64,000 nt of DNA from Aphelenchoides besseyi. Its lineage: Eukaryota; Nematoda; Chromadorea; Rhabditida; Aphelenchoididae. The notes under the pieces were generated by a model. It made no database searches and was not told the origin of the DNA. It saw only the letters and a program-made list of their open reading frames with translations. The stretch spans positions 17,715,265 through 17,779,264 of the forward strand of contig JAMPIQ010000002.1 of the NCBI GenBank assembly GCA_024699855.1, written 5' to 3'. Shown piece after piece: positions 1-11,034 of this stretch. The stretch's first letter is position 1. Every line of letters begins with the position of its first letter. The translations under genes were made by a program, and so were the position numbers.

Positions 1-276
1 CGTTTAAATACGGAGTATCGTGATTACGCGATCGGCTAGACTGGGAGGAGAAATGACTTAAAGTCGAATGGATAGCAGGTGTGATGCGGTGTTGTTTTGA
101 TAGTTAGATGGCCGCCGTACGCCGGCGGTTCACAACAAAGATGCATTCAAATATGGACGCCAGATCGTCTGGGAAAAACGTAAGAAAGGTCGCAACACTT
201 TACAACTCAAAGAACGATCAACTCGGCAATTGGCGATTTCAAAATTTCATAACTCGACAATTAACAATTCTCGACA
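1..276 (-). repeat. 3' LTR of the BEL/Pao element (cut by window edge)
   Basis: Positions 1-276 match 6853-7128 with no difference that I can find by eye. On the minus strand it starts TGTCGAG at 276. About 203 bases of the LTR lie outside the window. Confidence 0.93.
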
Positions 277-470
277 GTCCCAGCAAGGAAGAACAGGCTG
301 TAGAGGGTTCAATGCGTTATAGTAAGAGAGTGCTACGAGGAACGGAGGATAACGTGTGGAGTGGTTAGAAAAGGACAAATCACTTAAACGATATAATACG
401 AGCTTTAGGACGTGAACGACGGTCAAATTTGAAACACTAACTTTGTTGATAAAAAAAACTGAAAAGTGGA

Positions 471-1490
471 TTAGGTCTCGGAAGCCTCCTCATTGTCCGT
501 CATCTTCATCACATAGTCCTTCCAATGAATTGGGTGTCTACGGCGGCGGGTTGATCGTCTTGAAGGTTGATGAGTGACGTCTTCGGGTGGCCTATTCGGG
601 ACTTCTGTGGAGTTATGTATCGCCGTCGCGGGCATGTCTTCGGCGTCTTTTTGTTCCATCGTCCCTACTTCCAACGGATAAAGCATTGCTACGGCTCGTT
701 TGACGATCTTAGTCGAGTATGGTCGGAGACTTCCGTTTCGATGTCGATGATCAAGGACTCTCAGTTCTGCAGAACGGGCGACATGGTCCTTTCCATAGGT
801 CAGGTTGATAATTCTTCCCATAGTCCAGACTCCTCTCGGTTGCTGATCGTCTCCAATCAAAACAATATCTCCAATCTTGGGGGATACCGTTGGTGAGTTG
901 GGAACCTTCGACTTCTCCATCAAGGACGTGAGGTAGAGCGTTGACCATTGATGCCAGAAAGAGTTCAAACGAATTTCCATTCGCTCCATCGTGTGCTTGA
1001 GTTCGGTTTTGGATGTTTCAATCGGGAAGAATTCAGGATCTTGAATCGCATCCGATGTAGCAGTCGCTTCATCTACGTACTCTAACCCATTGGGACGGAT
1101 GAAATCCACCGGGCGAAGAATTGTAGCTCCTAGTTCTTCGGTGATTGCCATAAGAGGCCGTTCATTAATGACTGCTTCGATTTTCGCGATTAGGCAATGT
1201 AGAGTCCAGAAATCGACTCGACTTCGTCCTAGAGATTTTCTGATTCCTCGCTTCACTTCCTGTACCATTCGTTCGTACACGCCACCCATCCACGGGGAAC
1301 GAGGAGTGATGTGAAGCCATCGGCGTCCTTCAGCTTCGTACTTGTCTCGGAACAGTTGGGCCATGGCAACCAGAGAGGTTCCGTTGTCGCTGATTATCAG
1401 TTTGGGTGTTCCACGGCGGGCAAAGAATGAATCCAAGCCATCGAGAAGTCGTTTTGTTGTTTTGATCCGGGGTGACTTCCAGGTGAACAC
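471..1490 (-). pseudogene. Integrase C-terminal part (BEL pol), own frame
   Basis: About 330 aa continuing the integrase core in a new frame after a frame step near 1400-1490. It carries the second catalytic Asp in IISDNGTS and the catalytic Glu in PWMGGVYERMV. With the Asp in the upstream ORF (GIDFMGPI) the DDE triad is complete. The C-terminal half has the DUF5641-type fold common to BEL/Pao integrases (GDIVLIGDD ... GRI) and ends in a basic Arg-rich tail. The first codons before FARRG are out-of-frame overlap, not integrase. Function in a live element: joining cDNA to the host genome. Confidence 0.88.
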
Positions 1491-3987
1491 TTCTGGTAAC
1501 GAGACAGGTACACAATAAGATCATGAATTGGCCATCTGATGCGTGTATTGGACCCATGAAATCGATTCCGGTTGCTTCGAAAGGATTGACACGTCGAGTT
1601 CGGTACGCCGGAAGATCGGCAATTGGTACCGTGAAGGGTTGGAGTCGTTGAATCATACATTTCGAACATTGATTGATGTATCTCTTGATGGTAGAATTTG
1701 TTACCCAGAAGGTACGTCGCAACGAAGCGAGTGTCAGTTGCACTCCCGAATGACATAGACGTTCGTGACGGTGGAGGACAATCTTCCGAGTTGTGAGGTC
1801 ATCGGGAGGAAGCCAAATTGGTTGAATGGTATCCTTTGCCAACTGAGAATTGGTTAGACGTGTGGAGCAACGTATGATATTATTTTGGTCTTCAAACATG
1901 CGGAATTTGCGCTGTGTTCGTGAGCTCGGCGGATGTCGCTGTTGAGCTTCACGGATAAGCATGACTTTCGCGGCTTCTGGTGAGTCATCTAACTTTCCTT
2001 GCGTACGAACTTTGTTAATCCAACGGATTACCGTTTGGACGGTATAAATAGTTCGTTTCCACGACAAATGTGAACACTGGAAAATTCCTTGAGCAAGCTC
2101 CACTGGTGGTTGGATAATCATCGTTCGTTCTTCGGCCGACTCTTCCTCTGTGATTGGCTTCAATACGTAATCCGCTGGCCAGTAAATTTCTTCTTTCATC
2201 AAGTACTCCGGTCCGTGCCACCATGTATGATTTGACTTCAGTTCCTCGAGAGTACAGCCTCTGCTTAAGATGTCGGCAGGATTTTGGTTTCCGGGAGTGT
2301 GACGGAATTCGTAGATTCTTCGGGCTTCTCGCAGTAGTACGATTCGATTACGTACAAAGACGGATACTTTCTCATTGGTTTCGTGAATTTGTTGAAGTAC
2401 GGCCTTCGCATCTGTCCAGATCACGACGCGCACGATGTTGATGTTGGTCAGTTCATTCTGTAGGAATCTCGCCACTCTGATGGCTACCACCATTGCTTGG
2501 AGTTCCAATCGTGGGATGGTAACTTCAGTTTTCTTCAGGATCGAACTCTTCGGCGTCAGCCGGAGCTTTGAGAACACGAGTTGTGGCAGCGGAGTTACTA
2601 ATGATTGGAGATAACAGACGGCACCATATGCTTGTATGGAGGCATCGGAAAAACAGTGTAGAACGTAGTCAGTATAGGAATTTCCAACCACTCGTGGGAT
2701 AGTGACTTCTCCGCGACGGCGTTGAACGATCATCTTCCATAAATCTGTGGACTCGGTTGTCAGCTCTTCATCCCAATCTTGGTTTGTAATCCAGAGCTTC
2801 TGGGTGAAGATCTTTGATTCTACGATTGCTGGAGCCAAGTATCCTGCCGGATCATATAATTTGGCGTTAGATGAGATGGCCTGTCTTTTCGTTGAGGCTT
2901 CGGAGTCTTCTGGCATTTTGATTGACAATTCATCTGCCCGTCGATTGTATTTTAGACCCAAAACTTTGGTTTCTTCAGTTGTTTCTTCAGAGTTGAGTTG
3001 TTTCATCACTCGGAAGTTGTTCGATTGGAATTCACGAAGATTGAAGTTTCCAGTTGCCATCAACGTCTTTAGTTCCTTGGAGCTTCGAATCGCTTCTTCT
3101 TCGGAGTTGAAAGTTTCCAGGACATTGTCCACGTAAGTTTGACGAATGACGTCTTCTCTTTTGTGTTTTCGAAGATGGACGTTGAGTGTCATTCCCAAGA
3201 TTGATGGTGAGCTGATGACGCCGAATGGGACTCGTTTGAATCGCCAAACCTGGAGGTTCGAATGACTCAATGGACGGTACCAGTCGCGTGGCAGTAGGAA
3301 TCGTACGCAATCACGTTGATCCTCCTGTAGTCCAATCATTAAGAACGCCTTCTCAATGTCAGATGTGACCAGTATGGTATCGAACCGCATCCGAATTGCT
3401 AATGAGACCAGTTGTGGGAGTTCCAATGGTCCTCGATACTGGCAATCGTTGAGACTCAGCTTTCCTTTGGATTTGGCGGAAGCGTCGATGACGATTCGGC
3501 ACTTGGTCGTCGATTTGTTGGGCGTCAGTACTGCTTGATGTGGCAAATATGTAACTGGGCCCATTGATTCGTGTCGTTCCACCTTCTCGATGACCTCTAA
3601 CTTCGACCATTCGTCGAAATTCTTGATGTATTGGCTCTTCAGTTCGTCATCTCGATTCAGACGATTGAGAGTTCCTTCGAGACGGTTGTAGGCCAGATTG
3701 AAATTAGTCGGCAACTCTGCTTCTTTGCCGTTCCAGAGCCACTGGGTTTGATAGCGACTGCCGTCGAACTTTAGGGTTTTTTCGAACTTTCTTCGGATTT
3801 CTTCTTCCACAGATTCTTCAGGTTCGTCTGGGTATCCCACCGCATCGAGCTTTACCATCAGTCGTAGCATATCGGCGTCGTGGATTCGTTGTTCGTCCTC
3901 GCAATGTGGTTGAAGATTGCGGCACACCCATGGTCGTATGTTTTTCTGTTTCATGCGTCGTGACACACGGTCCAAAATTGGTGTCAA
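1330..3987 (-). pseudogene. BEL pol: reverse transcriptase, RNase H, integrase N-terminus
   Basis: An 885-codon open stretch. Order: RT palm with motif A (VTSDIEKAF), then a catalytic box reading YVDN at 3121-3132 instead of the expected YVDD. RNase H follows (FSDAS, ELQA, WTDA, and ADILSRG near its end). The integrase starts with an H2C2 zinc finger (HRHERLCH ... CSKCM) and the first catalytic Asp (GIDFMGP). The last 35 or so residues are out of frame. The Asp-to-Asn change at 3124-3126 removes one of the two adjacent metal-binding aspartates, which in other RTs abolishes polymerisation. Single-base frame steps bound it on both sides. Confidence 0.92.
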
Positions 3988-4096
3988 TCACTGCGTGATT
4001 TCCTACTTGAGTGACCTGTAGGCCCATGAACTCGAAAATTGCTGATTTGCCAATCAATATGTCCGGTTCTGCTTCAGTTTCTTTCGATTCTGTCAC
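3818..4096 (-). pseudogene. Protease-RT linker segment of BEL polyprotein
   Basis: A short frame window joining protease and RT. The first half (PDILIGKSAIFEF...) reads as polyprotein linker; the second half is out of frame with the 885-codon RT ORF, which takes over between about 3940 and 3987. It is listed because it locates two of the five frame steps. Confidence 0.7.
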
Positions 4097-4439
4097 CGTT
4101 GATGGTGTTGACTGATAATGGGCTGATGATTTGTTTCACGGAAAAAGCGTTGTAGAAGATATCACCCCGCTTGGATCTAATACCGAAGGTGACTTCGTGA
4201 CTGCGGTACGAGTTGAACGCGTTGGATCCAAAGGTTTCCGTGGTCAATGTTTTAATTCCCAGAGTGGTGAGCTTCAATTGCTTCCGTATCTTCTCAGTGA
4301 CGTAATGGCATGTTGAGCCAGGATCGAGTAACGCCACTACTTCCAGTTGACGATTCGTTTCCGTATTGAAGACGTTGAGCTTCATAGTCAGAAGATTGGA
4401 TGGAGATCGGTTAGAGAGAACTGTCGTCGCTTCCATCAT
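4074..4439 (-). pseudogene. BEL retropepsin-like aspartic protease
   Basis: About 120 residues with the retropepsin core ALLDPGSTCHYV, where the active-site loop reads DPG rather than the usual DSG or DTG. Position between the Gag zinc knuckles and RT fits BEL/Pao polyproteins. It overlaps Gag by about 29 bases in a different frame and the next segment by 23 bases in a third frame, so it has no start of its own and would have been part of one polyprotein. The Pro in the active-site loop is unusual and may be a further defect. Confidence 0.8.
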
Positions 4440-6004
4440 AGTCTTCGAGTGGTTGTCTATCTTCGGTTCGCATGCTTCGGTATCTTCGGTGATGACAAGA
4501 TTCGTTTTTTTGAGTTGCAGTCGAGTCTTCGGACTTCGGTTTTGCTTCTCGATTGGGACATAGGTGCGAATGATGATTCATCTTACACTCGTAACATTTC
4601 TTGGTACATTTATGATTTGGTTTCATGACTCGGAGACATCTGAAACATCGATTCTCGTTCTTCAGTACTTGGCGGCGTTGTTCGTTGCTGGAGCACTTTC
4701 GGCATTGGTGGCTTAAATGACCGTCTGCCTTGCAATAGAGGCATGCTTGTGGTTCGCGTTGCTTCGATACTGCGGTTCGATGTCGTGACTGTTGTGGTTG
4801 CATTCTTTGAAGGTCTTCTTCTTCTTGAGTGATAGTTTCCAAGGCGAGTAGCAATGAATCAAAGTTGAATGTAGCGGCAGTGTGTTGTTGTCGGAGAATT
4901 GGACGAAGTATCTTCGCAGGCAGCTTCTTTTGAACATCGAATACCAAGGTGTCATCCGTTGCAGTTACTCCCGCGGATTTTAGTTGCGTTGTCAAAGTGG
5001 AGAGTTGGTTCACGAAGGCTCGGAGTGATGTCGGCGACTCCGTTGGCGATTTCAATTGATGAAGTTGTTCCAGAAGTCGATTCTTGACCAAACTTGGGCG
5101 CCCGTAAAGTTCATGTAAACGACGAACTGCTGGTTCATAGTTTTCCGGTATGATCGTCAGAGTATTCAGCGATTTCCAGACGTCGGGTGTTGTGTATTGT
5201 TTTGAGATAGAGGAGCTTTTGCACTTCGGGTAATTTCGTGGAGTGAATTGCTGCTTCGAACATCGACCACCAACTGTACCATTCCAGTGGGTCGCCACCG
5301 AACTTGTTGGGTTCCAACGTTGGGAGGTGTAGACGATTTGTGGTGACTTCGGTGGGAGTTGACGTTGTGGTGGTTGGCTGTGGATGTGCCGTCACTCCGA
5401 GTGGCACTGACGCTCTCTCCAACATCTCTATCTTCCCTTTCGTCAGTTTGATTTCTGCTTGTAGCTCGGTGACTCGATCTTCAACGGCTGGCATCACTTC
5501 TTCCTGAGGTACGGTGCATTCCGACATCCAAACCTCCATTTCTTCTCTGGCTTGTTCTATCGCTGCGTCATCGCCTACTTCCATAATGATAGCGTTCCAT
5601 TCATCGAGTATCGTTTGGACTGCCTCCTTCTTGGTAATCAATCGTTCGCGGACATCGGTTAACTCGATAAGGCGGATTTTCTGATTGGTTAGTTGAACTG
5701 ATGGGGCAATGGATTGATCTATGTCCATACTCTTCAGATGATCGTATTTCTCTTTCAACACTTTCAGCTGGTTCGCTTGGAGACCCCATTTCCGTTTGAC
5801 GCTCATCAGGTTCGTCTTTGGGCGGTTGGTTAACATCTCGGTTGATTGTACTTCGGGACGATCTTCAGTAGTTGTCGATGATGATGTAGAGGCCGAACCA
5901 AACTCGAGGCGATAATAGTCGACGTTGAAATTGGGTTGGTCGGGCGGTGGCGAAGTTCGGAGAGTTCGAACAAAGAGATGGCTTCCAGGCGGCGACCCAA
6001 TCAC
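4411..6004 (-). pseudogene. BEL Gag with zinc knuckles, in two frames
   Basis: The N-terminal part (6004-about 5200) has a charged coiled region and the start of a DUF1759-type domain (LPTLEPNKFGGDPLEW). After a one-base step near 5190-5210 the domain continues in the frame of 5298-4411 (LNTLTIIPENYEPA). Cysteine boxes follow: CLYCKADGHLSHQC is a clean CX2CX4HX4C knuckle, with further Cys/His clusters after it. There is no ATG at 6004 (the codon is GTG); the first in-frame ATG is at 5836. Role in a live element: particle assembly and RNA packaging. Confidence 0.85.
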
Positions 6005-6180
6005 ACTTTTGATTTAATTTTGAGATTAAGGAAAAGAAACCAAAAGTTCGTGTTTCAATTTTGATGTCGAGCTTTAGGAGTTCGACTTTGATAGATCACA
6101 GCACACTTATGACAAAGAAATGATGAACGAAAATTGAATGATTCAAATTTAGGTTTTTGGATTATTCAAAAAAATGCAAA

Positions 6181-6393
6181 CTGAGCTGTTCCGTAGTGCG
6201 GCTTGCTGTCACTTTGTCCACGGGCCGAAATGGCTTCGAGCGGACTGAGCTGTTCCGTAGTGCGGCTTGCTGTCACTTTGTCCACGGGCCGAAATGGCTT
6301 CGAGCGGACTGAGCTGTTCCGTAGTGCGGCTTGCTGTCACTTTGTCCACGGGCCGAAATGGCTTCGAGCGGACTGAGCTGTTCCGTAGTGCGG
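6181..6393 (-). repeat. 64-bp tandem repeat in element leader, about 3.3 copies
   Basis: Units start at 6181, 6245, 6309 and 6373 (the last is cut after 21 bases). Each begins CTGAGCTGTTCCG. The full units look identical. They sit between the primer site and Gag, in the untranslated leader on the minus strand. Confidence 0.95.
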
Positions 6394-6589
6394 TACTTGG
6401 TGGGCTCGTTGCAGGAGTTGCGTTGAGCGATACTTGTTGGGCTCGTTGCAGGAGTTGCGTTGAGCGATACTTGTTGGGCTCGTTGCAGGAGTTGCGTTGA
6501 GCGATACTTGTTGTGCTCGTTGCAGGAGTTGCGTTGAGCGATACTTGTTGGGCTCGTTGCAGGAGTTGCGTTGAGCGATACTTGTTGGT
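6394..6589 (-). repeat. 37-bp tandem repeat in element leader, about 5.3 copies
   Basis: Units start at 6394, 6431, 6468, 6505, 6542 and 6579 (partial). They read TACTTGTTGGGCTCG... with single-base changes in units 1 and 4. The array abuts the 64-bp array on one side and the tRNA-like primer region on the other. Confidence 0.95.
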
Positions 6590-6624
6590 TCAGTGGTAGA
6601 TTACGTTGGCCGTGTAACTTCGTG

Positions 6625-6642
6625 TTCCCGGCCGATGCACCA
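6625..6642 (-). other. Primer binding site, tRNA-Gly type
   Basis: On the plus strand the site reads as the last 18 nt of a tRNA-Gly with its added CCA (ends GGCCGATGCACCA). The minus-strand element therefore carries the complementary primer site, 7 bases inside the 5' LTR. The resemblance to tRNA-Gly continues upstream, with a D-arm-like GGTTCAGTGGTAGA at 6587-6600. Confidence 0.88.
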
Positions 6643-6649
6643 AATAAAA

Positions 6650-7128
6650 TGTCGTGACAATTGCGACACTTCTTCGAAGAGGTTTTCCCAAATTCTCAAA
6701 CTCAAACTTGGGTTAATAAACCTTTTATTTAGAATAGGCGCGAAACATTACAAACACGAATACAAAAATGAGTCAGAGAAAAAGAGGAGAGTAAAAAAAA
6801 AAAGAGTTAACGAAAAATGGTGGAAAAGGAATGGCAAATAGTCTCCGATCGTCGTTTAAATACGGAGTATCGTGATTACGCGATCGGCTAGACTGGGAGG
6901 AGAAATGACTTAAAGTCGAATGGATAGCAGGTGTGATGCGGTGTTGTTTTGATAGTTAGATGGCCGCCGTACGCCGGCGGTTCACAACAAAGATGCATTC
7001 AAATATGGACGCCAGATCGTCTGGGAAAAACGTAAGAAAGGTCGCAACACTTTACAACTCAAAGAACGATCAACTCGGCAATTGGCGATTTCAAAATTTC
7101 ATAACTCGACAATTAACAATTCTCGACA
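6650..7128 (-). repeat. 5' LTR of the BEL/Pao element (479 bp)
   Basis: Bounded by TGTCG at 6650 and CGACA at 7128 on the plus strand. Positions 6853-7128 duplicate 1-276. A minus-strand AATAAA at 6724-6729 could be the polyadenylation signal. Confidence 0.93.
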
Positions 7129-7654
7129 ACTTCTAGAAGATCGCGGAATGCAGTTGGTTAGGTTGATTCGCTGCAATGATTGGTGGTAAATTCATGTCAG
7201 TAACTACGATATGAGTTGAATGTACTAATGAAACGTTGATTGCAATTTTATTGGTCGCCGAAGCTCACTCGATTAATTCAACAAGCAGGAAGTCGAACTG
7301 ATTCATTTACAATCTAATCAGATTCGAACAGATGAATGTTAAGACGGTCGAATAGCTCGTTCCGTACTTTTAATGCCAGCTTGCAGTTTGTGAGTTCTTG
7401 CAGGTTCGTACGAATACATTCAAAGTTGTGATTTCATTTTGATCTTGTGTACTTTGTTGAGTCGAAATAATTTCTTGATCCAATGCGCAGTGATGATGGC
7501 AGCCGAGACAAAAATGCCTCCAGGCTAACGGTGGAAATAGCGCGAAACATGAGTAGAGGGCCGGACGAAGAGATATAGTGGAATAAAGGCGGTGATCCCA
7601 TCGGGGTTTTCGTTTGTTGCTGCGCAGGTAAGACGATCGAGTGTCGTTTTCTTT
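7129..7654. other. No gene seen
   Basis: Flank of the BEL insertion. Only short open frames without resemblance to a protein. The 184-codon minus-strand frame at 7370-7924 overlaps the hairpins at 7661-7789 and is not supported. Confidence 0.5.
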
Positions 7655-7660
7655 GGTCGT

Positions 7661-7789
7661 CGCCACTTCGGTGGCGTTGATCCCTACTCGGTATGCACCG
7701 AAACCGCCGTGTATCTGCGAGTGTTCAGGAACCGCTGGTGTCGCAGAGGAGATCTTCGGACCACCTGCCAGCGGTTCTTGAGCACTCGC
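7661..7789. repeat. Pair of strong hairpins (possible structured RNA)
   Basis: First: CGCCAC-TTCG-GTGGCG at 7661-7676, a perfect 6-bp stem closed by a TTCG loop. Second: arms 7717-7738 and 7768-7789, 22 bp with two mismatches (GCGAGTGTTCAGG... against its complement), 29-base loop with a further GGTG/CACC pairing inside. The block is richer in G+C than its surroundings. It could be a structured RNA, an old inverted-repeat element or an LTR fragment. Confidence 0.6.
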
Positions 7790-10700
7790 AGGGCCAAGAC
7801 AAATACTCTCAGTTCTGACTGCGCCAGACGGAATTTTTACGAGTTCCCAATACTGAGAACATACAAAGTTGATTCCAAGAACAAAACAAGAATGATTGGA
7901 GTATAGTGGGTAAGAAAATTGCACACATGAAATGAAACGGTTCTTAACAATTAAAGCACTGGTTTGAGGTGATTTTGATGCACAACTTAGATTATGGTAC
8001 CGACTAACAATTAACGAACGATTAATACGCTTGAAAAGCGGAAAACTGATGACTTACACCACTATAAGTTATTTTGATAAAGATGTTGGTTGTGGAAAGG
8101 TGCGCAACAAACTCGAAGACCAGTGGGTTTGGTCCAAATTCCAAATCAAGGAGCTTCGCGCGAAATACGAGTTGAAAATTTTGGTATTGGTAAGTGCGAT
8201 TTCTTTTGTAGTCTGTTATTGTGTTTAGAACGGTAGATCAGAAGAGGACGAAGGAATGGAATACATTTCCGCAGTCTCCAATACTTCGGACTCGGATGGT
8301 AGATGATTACCGGCGATCACTCGTGAACCTGCTTTTTAGTATTCTAGAACAAACTTAATGGTTTCGTTGGTCTCGTCGCACTCTTGTTTGCCGCCTTGTA
8401 ACCGAGTTGTCTTTGCCTTTATTGTAAAATGTTGGGACTTAAACACTCGATAAATGAGCTGCGAATCAGAGCAAAGCACTTCGTCGCAAAGTCTTTGCAT
8501 CTCGTTTTCATTCAATTGCTTATAGAAACAGATGTTCTAATATCGCTTGTTAAACAAAAAACGCAGAAGTTTGGCATCATTGACACTTTGGTTTCTGATC
8601 ATGTTGCCCATCTATTTCATGCAGACCATCAAATTGCGTTCACTGTTGCCGGAGGATCATCGAGAATGAAAACGAGGAAACGAAGCCGTTTATGCTACTT
8701 GATCATAACTTTGAAACTCTTTAACAACAAATTCGTAATCTCAATCTCGAAAAATATAAGTGTCTGCTTTTCAAGTGATTAGAATGAAAATTGAAGTGAA
8801 CGAAAGTAAACACTGGATTCCATAGCTGAGGCATTAAAATGATTCAACCTTGAACAAACGCTTTGGTGAGTCGCGTCATGAGTTTCGTCACTGCGATTGA
8901 TGGCAATAGGCGTTGCGAGTGGAATTGAAGTATTCGTTGGAATTTAGTTCTTTTCGTCTTTTTGTGAGTTGAAATTTACTGCTCTTAGATTCGGATGTTA
9001 GTTAAGAAGATTATTGTCGATATTCCTAATTACTAATGCTATTTAGTGTTTTCGTTTCAAGGAGAAATCGGCGTGTACTTTTGGATCATAAGTTTAGAAT
9101 AAAGATCGGTCTTTTGTCGTGACTTACACTCAGGTGGATGCTGAGAGAATATTCGATAAGTACTTAGAGGTGAATCGACTACCGAGCAAGTTGGTACCAC
9201 GGAAATGTAAATGAAAATGCCAATAAGATCAATGATTATCTGACATGATACTTTGTTGCGAAAGAAGTTTAATGGAACTTTTTCGCAACTCTCAAGAAAT
9301 GCAGTTAACCAAAACTTTAAATTTTGAGTGAGAATTGAACGCAACCTAGGAAACTAAAAATGTAATCGCAAATTTAATTGCGATTAGGAAGAAAGTGCTT
9401 TATCGTGAGGACTATACGATGCTTATTTGATGGCATTGGGTGTTCATAAGGTCCGTAATAAGGATACGGAATAACTGTTGAACATCGAGTCTGTAGAAAG
9501 TTGCAGACTGTGAGTCATTTAATCGTTTGTTGAAGGTTTTTATCAGCGAATAGTTGATTAAGATCGAAATACTTTGAGTATTGAAAGCACGGATGTCACT
9601 TAGAATTAATGCTATCAAAACGTCGACGCTATTTTCCCTAACAACATGTTTAGCCTTTTCTTTACCATGTATCTGGTTCTTCTAAATTTCGGATGTCAAA
9701 AGATAGCTCCGCGCTGAACTTTAAAACGCTTTCTTAATTCTAATGATCTTGGAGCTATAAACAGACTAGTTAATTGCGGTTTAAGATCCATTTCTTTTCT
9801 TCTGCAATTTAGTAGATTTTAAAAGCACTCAGTAATATCCACGACTTACTATGAGCTCAAAGTTAGTTCAGCATCTACTGTTTGTATAAATTAAGATCGT
9901 TCAGTTACTTAGCATGTCAGCAGCTTGTAAATTGCTTAAACAATCATCTGAAGCTCTTTCAAGTGTTCTTTTGATTCCCGCGACAATCTCCTTGAAGCAT
10001 TTAGTGGGACGTGTGTTATGATTCGCACTGAAGATTAGAAATTGAAAGGGCTCACGGTCTGTCAAATTACAGATTTGAACTTTTGTGTAAGTCACAGTTA
10101 TGATCGATAATTGGAAGTGCTCATGGTAAGTTCGATTAACAGATGGTTTTTTTGTTTCGTATTTTGTTGCAATCGTCATTGATTGTTGATGTCACTCTTG
10201 CAATTTGATTTGAAGATTTCGTGGGTTGTATATTGTTGAGAGAGTTGCAATAGAACTTGGCTTCTATTTCTGTCAACCAATCTAATGGCAGTTTATCACG
10301 AGTAGATGTTGTTTCAGAATACAAGTTGTTAAGAGGAGTGTGATTATGAGTGTTGAATTGTGCGCAGAATATTCGAATTGATTAGTTAGATTTACTCAAT
10401 CCGGTAAATCTATCAATCCGAATTCATTCAGTTGCCAACCCGCAACAGCTGCCAGAAGTCGTCAATCCAAGACCACTAGTATGCGGTTCTCCGTTTATTT
10501 CGCTTTAACCGTTGAGCAAGTCTCAACACCATGAGCGTCGACTAATACGATGTTTGCCTCTCTCCGCTGTGAATTCAGTTTTTGTTGTTAATCCGACCCT
10601 CAGCTACGATCACCCGTTTTTCCTGCCGCTTCCTATATTATTGTAATTGGACTCTCTAGTTAGTAAAAACTCAGCTTTTATTACCTAACGGTTGACCCGC

Positions 10701-11034
10701 AACAGAACAATTCTCAAACTCTAAATGGTTATGATGTCGGTGTTTCTCAATTTGAACACGCGACTTTGATTACATGTGCTTCAAGTGGGTCATTTTTGGT
10801 AAGCAGAACTGGCGATGTGGGATGAACCAAATGCCGAGTTAAGGTGCAAGACTCTCCGCTCATTAGACCCCATAACAGGTGTTGTTTGCTATAGACAGCA
10901 GGACGGTGGCCATGGAAGTCGGAAACCGCTAAGGAATGTGTAACAACCCACCTGCCGAAGCAACTAGCCCTGAAAATGGATGGCGCTGGAGCGGAGGACC
11001 TATACTCGGCCGTGTCCCGACTGACCATCGGGAG
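7790..11034. other. AT-rich stretch, no supported gene
   Basis: Short open frames on both strands (for example 8031-8228 plus, 8429-8782 plus, 9901-10324 minus) show no family resemblance, no signal or membrane pattern and no consistent splice chain. I see no gene here. Confidence 0.5.

Larger units (their letters stand above)
1..7128 (-). mobile_element. BEL/Pao LTR retrotransposon, nearly complete, minus strand
   Basis: Read on the minus strand the order is 5' LTR (7128-6650), tRNA-Gly primer site, leader with tandem repeats, Gag, protease, reverse transcriptase, RNase H, integrase and 3' LTR (276 to beyond the window start). Protease before RT and integrase last, with a DUF1759-like Gag region and a DUF5641-like integrase tail, is the BEL/Pao arrangement. 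The LTR ends are TGTCG and CGACA, a short inverted repeat. The left LTR is cut by the window edge, so the target duplication cannot be tested; the right flank begins ACTTC. No clear polypurine tract precedes the 3' LTR. The polyprotein lies in six consecutive frames, so this copy looks unable to make it without frameshifting, unless the breaks are assembly indels. Confidence 0.93.

Noticed and set aside
6267..6500. 77-codon plus-strand open frame
   Set aside because: It is a translation of the tandem repeats in the BEL leader.
6181..6589. CRISPR array
   Set aside because: The arrays are direct head-to-tail repeats without unique spacers, inside a eukaryotic retrotransposon leader.
6587..6642. 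Functional tRNA-Gly gene
   Set aside because: The middle third is about 10 nt too short and the 5' acceptor strand does not pair; the place is explained by the retrotransposon primer site.
7370..7924. 184-codon minus-strand open frame
   Set aside because: It spans the two hairpins; composition follows the inverted repeats and no domain is seen.
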